DNA of 8,843 bases. Source: Caldifarciminota bacterium (GTDB taxonomy: Bacteria > Hydrothermota > Tepidihabitantia > Tepidihabitantales > Tepidihabitantaceae). Made by a program: the position numbers and the translations under genes. Shown in pieces: positions 1-8,300 of the stretch. Each line of letters starts with the position of its first letter. The first letter of the stretch is position 1. The notes below the pieces were generated by a model. It saw only the letters and a program-made list of their open reading frames with translations. It was not told where the DNA came from and did not search any database. The stretch is from assembly GCA_011049385.1 (NCBI GenBank), contig DSBX01000091.1, positions 1-8,843 of the forward strand, read 5' to 3'.

Positions 1-894
1 CCGGGGGTTGAGCTCCATCACCACGACGTCCCGTCGGCAGAGGAAGGCGTCACAATCGAGATTCCCGACGTGGCCGAGGCGGGTACCGAGTTCGCGGCCG
101 ACCCGGAGCAGGTCCTCGTTGATCAGCGTTTCGGCCCGGTCGGTCTCGCCCGCCCGCATCGCCAGCTTGCGCTTCACGAAGACCGAGACGTTGCGGCCGG
201 AGAGGTCGTTGACGATGTCGAGGCCGTATTCGGCCCCGGCAATGAATTCCTGGACGAGCACCGTTCCTTCCGGTTGGTCGGTTCCCGCCCGGGCAAGACG
301 GCGCGCGAGAAGCTGGTGGGCAAGCACCAGTTCGCGCCGGTCGCGGCAGACTTCGACGCCGACCGAGCCTGAGCCGTGCCGGGGCTTGACGACCAGGGGC
401 AAGGCAAGACGCCCGCGGTCGAGAGCGTGGAGCGCTTCGCCCAGGTCGGCGAAGGTCAGCGGGGTGACGAATCCCCACCTGTGCAGTTGCCGGTCGGTTG
501 CGAGCTTGTCGAAACAGAGTTCGATGACCTCCGGCGTAGAGACCAGCAGGCGCACGCCCGTGGCGCGGAACCGCTCACGATTGCGGGCCAGCACCGGGAG
601 TTCAAGGTCGTTCAAGGGCACGACCAACCCGACCCGCTGTTCCCGGCACAGGGCCAGCAACCGGCCCGGGTATTCCTCGTCGTCGGCCGGGGGGAGAACG
701 AAGCCGGCGTCGGCCTCGGCCAGCGCCGCGGCGTCGGCCCGGCAGTCGGTTGCGAACACACGGCCTCGGCCGCCGAGGGCGGCGCGGAACTGGCCGATGA
801 GGTAGTTGCGCCGGCCGGCACAGGTCAACAGGACGTGAGGCCGGTCTTCACCGGCGGGCGGCTTGCCGGAGCCCGGGCTCCGCATCTTGATCAT
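1..894 (-). CDS. ATP-grasp family ligase, CarB-like (3' end missing)
   Basis: This reading frame is open from the ATG at 894 to the window edge, giving 298 residues with no stop; the C-terminus lies outside. Reading the minus strand gives an N-terminal pre-ATP-grasp fold that starts with LLTCAGRRNYL (residues 22-32). A linker follows (FDKLATDRQL, about 128-137), then a glycine-rich nucleotide loop VVKPRHGSGSVGV (168-180) and the metal-binding strand ending MELNPR (293-298). The ELNPR motif supplies the Mg-ATP ligands seen in carbamoyl-phosphate synthase-like ATP-grasp enzymes. Such enzymes join a carboxylate to an amine or similar nucleophile through an acyl-phosphate, in the cytoplasm. The substrate cannot be told. 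The start at 894 is preceded by AGAAGGGA about 5 bases upstream; a second ATG at 885 is possible. Family relatives run somewhat longer, so probably only a short C-terminal part is lost. The family call is firm and the function is open. Confidence 0.85.
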   Translation of the reverse strand, partial: MIKMRSPGSGKPPAGEDRPHVLLTCAGRRNYLIGQFRAALGGRGRVFATDCRADAAALAEADAGFVLPPADDEEYPGRLLALCREQRVGLVVPLNDLELPVLARNRERFRATGVRLLVSTPEVIELCFDKLATDRQLHRWGFVTPLTFADLGEALHALDRGRLALPLVVKPRHGSGSVGVEVCRDRRELVLAHQLLARRLARAGTDQPEGTVLVQEFIAGAEYGLDIVNDLSGRNVSVFVKRKLAMRAGETDRAETLINEDLLRVGRELGTRLGHVGNLDCDAFLCRRDVVVMELNPR

Positions 895-939
895 ATCAAT
901 CCCTTCTGCGTTACCACTAACTTCCCAAGCGGCACGACA

Positions 940-967
940 ATTATACCATATCCGACGCCGGGCGCAA
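940..967 (-). promoter_or_regulatory. Extended -10 promoter for the ATP-grasp gene
   Basis: The minus strand reads TATGGTATAAT, a perfect TATAAT box (945-940) with the TG of an extended -10 motif. The best -35 is weak (TTGCGC, 967-962, 16-bp spacer), as is common when the -10 is extended. Transcription would begin near 933, leaving a leader of about 40 bases before the start at 894. The A/T-rich box stands out in a very GC-rich setting. Confidence 0.55.
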
Positions 968-976
968 TCTCCTGCC

Positions 977-1228
977 GCAGTCACGGTGGGCCCGAACCCA
1001 CTGGTCGGTGGATTTGCGACCCTGCGCTACAGCCTGCCCAAGGCCGGACCGTCGGCGGTGACGGTGTACGACGTGACCGGCCGTTCCGTGGCGGTCACCC
1101 GGACACCCGGCCACCTGGCCACCGGGTCACTTTCGCTTGATATGCGTTCCTTGAGCGCGGGCATCTACCTCGTGAAGGTGGAAGCCGGCGACTACTCGGC
1201 GACGCAGAAGCTGGTAGTGCAGAAGTAA
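977..1228 (+). pseudogene. Orphan T9SS type A sorting domain, passenger lost
   Basis: The frame ends at the TAA at 1226-1228 and encodes about 83 residues that match a complete T9SS C-terminal sorting domain. It has the opening VGPNPLVGG, a core VYDVTGRSV, the late strand SAGIYLVKVEAG and the terminal QKLVVQK. In known systems this domain directs a folded passenger through the outer membrane and is then removed. Here there is no passenger and no signal peptide. Upstream in frame lies non-protein-like sequence that includes the minus-strand promoter of the ATP-grasp gene, and beyond that the antisense of that gene. The frame can be extended to an ATG at 863, but that would overlap the antisense gene and encode an arginine-rich, implausible peptide. 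No ribosome binding site precedes the only late start, a GTG at 986. I read it as the 3' remnant of a secreted-protein gene whose front was deleted. The domain itself has no frameshift, so the loss looks recent, or an assembly join is at fault. Confidence 0.7.
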
Positions 1229-1289
1229 GACCAGTCCGACGAGACACCGCGGCGGGCCGGGAATCGTCCTTGATTCCGCCGGGTCTTAC
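1225..1289. repeat. Nested inverted repeat overlapping stop codon and promoter
   Basis: The outer arms are GTAAGACC (1225-1232) and GGTCTTAC (1282-1289), a perfect 8-bp inverted repeat. Inside them, GGAATC (1260-1265) and GATTCC (1272-1277) form a 6-bp stem with a 6-base loop. The left outer arm contains the stop codon of the orphan sorting domain. The right part holds the -35 box of the next promoter. It could be a terminator without a U-run for the remnant gene, an operator, or chance. Confidence 0.4.
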
Positions 1290-1298
1290 CTGTATAGT
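1270..1298 (+). promoter_or_regulatory. Sigma-70 type promoter for the thioredoxin lipoprotein
   Basis: TTGATT (1270-1275) and TATAGT (1293-1298) are separated by exactly 17 bp. Four and five of six bases respectively match the bacterial housekeeping consensus. Transcription would start near 1305, about 43 bases before the GTG start at 1348. Confidence 0.6.
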
Positions 1299-1336
1299 CA
1301 GCGGTCAGCGAGGTTCTTTGAGAACAGCAGGATACC

Positions 1337-1342
1337 AGGAGG
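1337..1342 (+). promoter_or_regulatory. Ribosome binding site that fixes a GTG start
   Basis: AGGAGG lies 5 bases before the GTG at 1348. It decides between that GTG, which opens a lipoprotein signal, a TTG at 1270 in the same frame with no such site, and an ATG at 1344 in another frame that lies too close. Confidence 0.75.
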
Positions 1343-1347
1343 TATGT

Positions 1348-1833
1348 GTGAAAGCTTCCGCGCTGTTGTGTTCTATGCTGGTGCTGGTCCTCGGTTGCGG
1401 CTCACCGGCCGCAGAATCGCCGGTTGTCGAGGAGCCGGCCCCGGTGGTGGCCGAGCGCGAGCAGGCGGAGACGGTACCGGCGGAGCCCGAGCCGGAGGCG
1501 CCGGCGATTGCGGAAGGGCCGGGCGAACCCGAAGCGGAGCCGGCCGAGCCAGCGGCCCTGCCGAGTCTTTATGATTTCTGGGCGACCTGGTGCCTGCCCT
1601 GCCGCCAGCAGAAGCCGATCATTGACGAACTGCGTACGGAGTACGCCGGGGTCGTTGATGTCATCGCGATTGACGTGGACGAGGAGGGCGAACTGGCACA
1701 GCGGTACGAGGTGAAGGTCATCCCGACGCTGGTCATCTTGGACGCGGCTGGCAACGAGGTCGAGCGGTTCACCGGGTTGACCCAGAAGGACAAGCTGGTC
1801 GAGCGCTTCCGGGCCCACGGCTTCATCGAATAG
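1348..1833 (+). CDS. Thioredoxin-fold lipoprotein with Pro/Glu-rich stalk
   Basis: A 161-residue protein predicted to exchange thiols and disulfides in the cell envelope. It starts at a GTG with AGGAGG upstream. Residues 1-16 form a short lipoprotein signal ending VLG before Cys17, the likely lipid-anchored residue. Residues 18-73 are a low-complexity stalk rich in Pro, Glu and Ala. The thioredoxin core follows: DFWATWCLPC (76-85) carries the CxxC active site (Cys82 and Cys85), and VIPT (124-127) carries the conserved cis-proline Pro126. The core is only about 88 residues and begins directly at the strand before CxxC, so the first strand and helix of a classical thioredoxin seem to be missing. 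The stalk resembles a spacer holding the redox domain off the membrane. The gene is monocistronic, with its own promoter, and faces a convergent neighbour. Its partner protein is unknown; disulfide handling of exported proteins such as the T9SS cargo encoded nearby is possible but only inferred. Confidence 0.88.
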   Translation: MKASALLCSMLVLVLGCGSPAAESPVVEEPAPVVAEREQAETVPAEPEPEAPAIAEGPGEPEAEPAEPAALPSLYDFWATWCLPCRQQKPIIDELRTEYAGVVDVIAIDVDEEGELAQRYEVKVIPTLVILDAAGNEVERFTGLTQKDKLVERFRAHGFIE

Positions 1834-1853
1834 TCCTTTCGAATCTACGAAGA

Positions 1854-1883
1854 GAGGGTCGGCGGCAGATGCCGCCGACCCTC
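1854..1883. terminator. Perfect hairpin between convergent genes, likely bidirectional terminator
   Basis: GAGGGTCGGCGGC pairs perfectly with GCCGCCGACCCTC across a 4-base AGAT loop, a 13-bp stem. It begins 20 bases after the stop of the thioredoxin gene and 17 bases after the stop of the opposing gene. Neither strand has a U-run after the stem, so it is not a textbook intrinsic terminator. Position and stability still make transcription stopping the best explanation. Confidence 0.7.
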
Positions 1884-1900
1884 GTGATTGGTCGGGTCGC

Positions 1901-2722
1901 CTAGCGGACGACGAGCTTGGCCAAGCCGTCGGCCGCGCCGGTGACCCGGACAAAGTAACTGCCGGTCGGCAGTTCCCGGTCGAGGGTCAGTTCGTGGGCG
2001 CCGGCTTCGAAGCGGCGGTCGGCGAGCAGGACGACCCGGCGGCCGGTGCGGTCGTAGAGCGCGACCGAGACCCGGCCGGCACGGGCGACCGCGAAGCCGA
2101 CGCGGGCCGGGCCGGAGACAGGGTTGGGCCGGACGCTGATGCGGGCCGGCGCCGGGAGTTGGCCCGGTTCTTCGACCGCGCCCGCGCCCTGTACGAGGCT
2201 GGCGTCGTCGAAGTAGACGACCCCGCCGGCCTGACTGCCGGTGAAGCCGTAGATGCGGAGCAGGCAGTCGGCGTAGGCGGCGTTGGCCGGCGCGGTTGCG
2301 GTCTTCGAAACTCTCTGCCAGGTGCGGACGGTCGAGTCGCCGTAGGCGGTGCCGGAGTGGCTGATATAGCTGGTGTCGGCCGCGCGCCAACTGATACCGA
2401 TGCCGGCGCTGGCGTTGTCGTCGTCGTCGAGCGCGTAGGCGGTGAGGGTGTATTCCTGGCCGCCGGTGATGGGCACGAGCTGTTTGATGCCGGCGTTGTT
2501 GCCGGTGCCTTCAACCATCCGGGTCAGTTTGACCGCGGCCGGGGCGGAACGGACCGGGTCGGTCGAGCGCTCGACCCGGGCCTTGGTCGTGTCTTCAACG
2601 AGCCAGCCGACCGGGTAGATGCCGGTCCATTCCGAGAAGTCGCCGTTGCGCAGGAGATTTGCGCCGGCGGTGCCGCCGAGCAGGAGCAGGGCGGCGATGG
2701 CAAGGACCATGTGCTTTCTCAT
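1901..2722 (-). CDS. Secreted beta-sandwich (CBM4/9-like) protein with T9SS sorting domain
   Basis: A 273-residue exported protein with three parts. Residues 1-21 are a signal peptide (MRKH, hydrophobic core, cleavage likely after AGA). Residues 22-178 open with NLLRNGDFSEWTG and close with VVYFDDASLVQG; these are the first and last strands typical of carbohydrate-binding module 4/9-like jelly-roll domains. After a short acidic, proline-rich linker, residues 194-273 form a T9SS type A sorting domain with RPNPVSG (198-204), LYDRTGRRV (222-230), TGSYFVRV (253-260) and the terminus AKLVVR. It would pass the outer membrane by type IX secretion and end up on the surface or outside. No catalytic domain is present, so it may bind a glycan or act as a structural surface protein; the ligand is not known. 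The ATG at 2722 has AAAGGAG 5 bases upstream. It lies downstream of EF-G on the same strand but 182 bases away and with its own candidate promoter. A run of four Asp (99-102) may bind calcium. Confidence 0.85.
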   Translation of the reverse strand: MRKHMVLAIAALLLLGGTAGANLLRNGDFSEWTGIYPVGWLVEDTTKARVERSTDPVRSAPAAVKLTRMVEGTGNNAGIKQLVPITGGQEYTLTAYALDDDDNASAGIGISWRAADTSYISHSGTAYGDSTVRTWQRVSKTATAPANAAYADCLLRIYGFTGSQAGGVVYFDDASLVQGAGAVEEPGQLPAPARISVRPNPVSGPARVGFAVARAGRVSVALYDRTGRRVVLLADRRFEAGAHELTLDRELPTGSYFVRVTGAADGLAKLVVR

Positions 2723-2763
2723 ATTTGCTCCTTTCGGGATTGCCCGTTACCGAAACTCATAGT

Positions 2764-2792
2764 AGCCTAACCCGGGCCGGGCCGGGGGTCAA
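2764..2792 (-). promoter_or_regulatory. Candidate promoter of the secreted beta-sandwich gene
   Basis: The minus strand has TTGACC (2792-2787), 17 bp, then TAGGCT (2769-2764). The -35 is strong (5 of 6) and the -10 weak (3 of 6). The spacer is almost pure G and C. An 11-bp direct repeat CGGGCCGGGCC (2773-2783 and 2803-2813) sits on either side of the -35 with a 30-bp period. The rest of the 2723-2904 gap shows no gene and no convincing terminator for the upstream EF-G gene. Confidence 0.4.
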
Positions 2793-2904
2793 ACGAAAGG
2801 CGCGGGCCGGGCCTGAGGAGGTGCCCGCATTCCGGTCCCGCAATTCTGCCGCGGCCGGGTCAACACCGGGTGAAACCGGGATGGATTCGCGGTGAAGAAA
2901 CCGG

Positions 2905-4989
<2,085 letters not shown>

Positions 4990-5041
4990 CAGAATTCTCC
5001 TGTGCCGTAAAACGAAAGGCGTTGCTTGTGTTCCTGCGTGC

Positions 5042-5080
5042 GGGCGGTTGTGAGTGAGGTCCGGGCGACAACCGGCGCCC
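5042..5080 (-). promoter_or_regulatory. Hairpin in the EF-G leader
   Basis: The minus strand contains GGGC, a 3-base bulge, GGTTGT (5080-5068), a 16-base loop, then ACAACCGCCC (5051-5042). The core GGTTGT/ACAACC pairing is perfect and the GC extension adds four pairs. The expected transcription start is near 5075, so the first arm lies at the very 5' end of the message. A role in mRNA stability or in regulation is possible, and chance is not excluded in such GC-rich DNA. Confidence 0.35.
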
Positions 5081-5081
5081 A

Positions 5082-5110
5082 AGTGTAACAGCGGTCAGGG
5101 AATCCGTCAA
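5082..5110 (-). promoter_or_regulatory. Strong promoter for EF-G
   Basis: TTGACG (5110-5105), a 17-bp spacer, and TACACT (5087-5082), preceded by TGT, which adds an extended -10 TG. This is the best promoter match in the window and fits a highly expressed translation factor. The leader to the ATG at 4989 is about 85 bases. Confidence 0.7.
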
Positions 5111-5132
5111 GATGCCGGCGCCCCCCCGGGGG

Positions 5133-5160
5133 TTGACTTCCGCTTCGGCCGGCCGACAAT
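5133..5160 (+). promoter_or_regulatory. Candidate promoter of the C25 peptidase
   Basis: TTGACT (5133-5138) matches 5 of 6 consensus bases. GACAAT (5155-5160) matches 4 of 6 after a 16-bp spacer. It points away from the EF-G promoter, and the two -35 boxes are 22 bp apart around a run of seven C and five G. The leader would be about 134 bases long. Confidence 0.45.
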
Positions 5161-5161
5161 G

Positions 5162-5229
5162 GTTCCGAGAGTCTGGGAACGCACCGCGTCGGTGCCGCCG
5201 AAACCGGGACCGTCCCCAGGGGTTCGGCG
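5162..5229 (+). other. Three adjoining stem-loops in the peptidase leader
   Basis: Three inverted repeats tile this stretch with no gap. GTTCC/GGAAC lies at 5162-5166 and 5176-5180. GCACC/GGTGC lies at 5181-5185 and 5191-5195. CGCCGAAACC/GGTTCGGCG lies at 5196-5205 and 5221-5229, with one bulged A and a small GGGA/TCCC stem inside. The predicted transcription start near 5167 would cut the first. They could form a structured 5' leader. No known riboswitch is recognised. Confidence 0.35.
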
Positions 5230-5300
5230 GGCGCGGGAGAGACCCGGTTTGCCCGGTGGCGTTCCTTCTTCGGTCAAACTCGCTTTGCCAAGGAAGCAGA

Positions 5301-8300
5301 ATGCGTCTGAATGCGGGAACACTGGTCCTGGTCTGCCTGTTGCTGGCCGGGACCGCACCGGCCGGCACCGTCGGCCACACCCTTACCGTCGCGCCCGGCG
5401 ACGTGGTGATATCGGGAAACGACAGCTACACCGTCGTCGGTCTGGAACTGGAACGTGCGGGCACGGTCCGGTCCTGGACCGCGGTGCCGGGCGAACCGCT
5501 GTTGCCGGTGATATCCGGCAACGTACTGATTCCGGCCGGGGCCGAGGTCGAAGCGATAACCGCGGTGCCGCTGGAGCGGGCGGAACTGGGCAGTTACCAG
5601 GTTCACCCGGTTCAGCCGATGCGGCCGCTGTCGCAGTTCGAGAACGTGCCGTTCGTGAGCCCGGACCTCCGGGTCTACCTGAGCGACGAGGTCTTCCCGG
5701 CCGAGCCGCTCGTGGCGGTGCCGGCCGGCAACAAGTCCGGCTACCGGGTCGCCGGCTTCCTGTACTGCCCGTTCGAGTACCGGCCGGCGAGCGGCCGGCT
5801 GACGTTGGTGACGAAGGTGCGCATTGAGGTGCGCTATCGCGAGCACGCGGCGCCGGTGACGGTGCTGACCCCGGGCCAGAACGCGCTCTTCCGCCGCGAC
5901 GTGGCCGAACTGGTCGTCAACCCGCGCGATGTCGCCCGGATGGCGCCGCCGGTCGCGGAGATGGACGTGGACGAGATTGACGTGGTGATGTTCACCAGCG
6001 CCACCCTGGCCCCGGCGCTTTCCGGGCTCCGGGACTGGCTCGTGCGCAAGGGCTACTTCACCGAAATCGTCCGGCACGATACGCTCTCGACCCCGGGCCG
6101 GGACACGCAGGAAAAGATGCGCAATCTGGTCAAACAGCTGTACGCCGAGCGCGGGTTGAAGTACGTCATCCTCGCGGGTAACTACCAGCACTGCCCGGTG
6201 CGCTACGGCTACCTGCCCTACACGACCTACAACGTGCCGGCGGATATGTATTTCGGGGACCTGGACGGCAGTTGGGACGCGAACAACAACGGCAACTTCG
6301 GCGAAATGGACGGTGACTCGGTGGACCTGTTCCACGACGTATACGTCGGCCGCCTGCCCTTCAGCACCGCGGCCAATGTTGCCAACTTCCTGCACAAGGA
6401 CACGACCTACGAGAAAACGCCGGACGGAGACTACCTCGACGATGTGCTCCTGCCCCACGAAGTGCTCTGGGCCAATATTGACTACCACGGCGGCATCGTC
6501 AACCGCAACATCGCCATCCTGCTCAACGAGCGTTCGCCCTGGCAGGTGGACTCGGGCCTGAACATGAACTCCTCCCGGGCCATCAGCGCGCTCAACGCCG
6601 GCCGCCAGCACATGCATTTCGCCGGCCACGGTTCGGAGAACGCGTTCGGTTCCACATTCTCCACCTCACATATTCCCAGCCTGACCAACATTGGCAAGCC
6701 GACGATCGTGACCTCGATGGCCTGTCACTGCGGCTGGTTCGACCGCTCGGCGAGCTGTCTCGGCGAACTGCTCGTCAACGCGACCAACGGCGGCGCGGTC
6801 GCGACGATGCTCAACGCCCGCTACGGCTGGGGCGCGCCGCCCTGCCAGGGCCCGAACGAGAACCTGAACTGTCAGATTTACCACAACTTTCAGAAGGCGC
6901 TGACCCTGGGCCAGGCCCACGGGCTGGCGCGGGATTTCCTGCGCAACGAGAGCTTCAGCCAGATGTCCACCCGCTGGGCGATGTACACCAATACCCTGCA
7001 GGGCGACCCGATGATGCGGGTCTGGCGCGAGGTGCCGGTGACGCCGGTGCTGGACTACGCCGCCGAGATCCCGGCGATGCCTCAGACCTACCCGGTCCTG
7101 GTTTCCGGCGGTGATGGCCCGGTGGCGGGCGCGCGCGTCGCGCTGACGCACCAGGGTGAACTGGTCGGCCGGGGGGTCGCCGGTGACGACGGGGTCGCTT
7201 ACGTACAGCTACCCGCGGTCGAAGATACCTGGACGCTTACGCTCTCGGTCTCCGGTCCGGATATCGAGTTCACCGAGCGCACGGTGACGATTGCGGCCGG
7301 CGGTGCGGCTTCGCTGGTCGTCTTTGACCGGGCGGTCGTTGACAGCGACAACGGCCGGCTCGACCCCGGCGATGAAGTTCCGGTCTTCTTCGTCGTCCGC
7401 AACCGGGGCAACGCGGCGGCGGACTCGGTCGCGGGGCAACTTGGCACGACTTCGCCCTGGGTAACGATCATCGAGGACGAGGCGGCCTACGGCGCGGTCG
7501 GCATCGGCGACACCGCCCGGGGCACCGCCTACACCGTCCGGGTTGCCGCCGACTGCCCGCACGCGCACCCGGCCCGCTTCACGCTGACCACGACCGCGGC
7601 CGACGGCGAGGCGACATCGTCGGCAACGCTCATTGTCGGCCTGCCCCACGGCCGGGGCGGCAACTGGGCGACGCTCGATACCGGTGATTACGTGCTGTCG
7701 GTGATGAACAACGGCGGTATCGGCTCGACCGAGTGGCGGGGCGAGGGGTTCGGGTTCGTCTACCCCAAGACCCGGACCTGGTCGAACTCGGCGCTGATGC
7801 ACGGCTCGTTCATGCTCGGCACCGATACGAGCTGGGTGGTGGACAACTACTACGGCGCGCCGGACTGGAAGCGCTGTCCGCTCGACTTCGAGCCCGGCGA
7901 TTCGGTCCGGCCGGTTCACCCGCCCGAACTCGGCGACAAACAGTTCATCGCGAGCTTCTCGGACGCGAACCATCCCGAGCCGCGCGGCGTCGTCGTCACC
8001 CACCGGGTCTACGGCAGTGCCCGGCCGACTCACCGGGACTTCGTCATCCTCGAGTACCGCCTGCACAACACCGGCACCGGGCCGCTCGAGAATCTCCACG
8101 TCGCGGCCGCCTGTGACTTCCGCACCGGCAACTGGGACGTCAACGACATCTACGACTACGCTGGCACCGACTCGGCCCGCATCGTGGCCTGGAACCGGGC
8201 CCAGCCCGAGACGACCGCGCTCGGCATCCGGCCGATATACCCGCGCGGGATGACCGGCTGGGCGAACTGCATCTTCCACAACACCCACATCAACGACGGC

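Noticed and set aside
376..1140. 254-residue plus-strand frame overlapping the ATP-grasp gene and orphan domain
   Set aside because: It crosses the antisense of a motif-bearing gene and then runs out of frame with the sorting domain; no protein character.
1994..2770. 258-residue plus-strand frame
   Set aside because: Shadow of the secreted beta-sandwich gene; Gly, Ala, Val, Asp and Arg-rich with no domain.
2814..2904. Terminator for EF-G in the gap after its stop
   Set aside because: There are repeated CCGG-rich words but no stem of convincing length and no U-run, so I did not call one.
4990..5082. N-terminal extension of EF-G by 31 residues
   Set aside because: The EF-G family starts at the MARQYPLERV position, which has its own AGGAG; the extension would begin at the -10 box.
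5112..5300. N-terminal extension of the peptidase by 63 residues
   Set aside because: The extension is Arg- and Pro-rich, covers the promoter and leader hairpins, and would hide the clear signal peptide that begins at 5301.
5274..6629. 451-residue open frame on the minus strand
   Set aside because: Also antisense to the peptidase; no motif, no ribosome site, and it would span the peptidase start.
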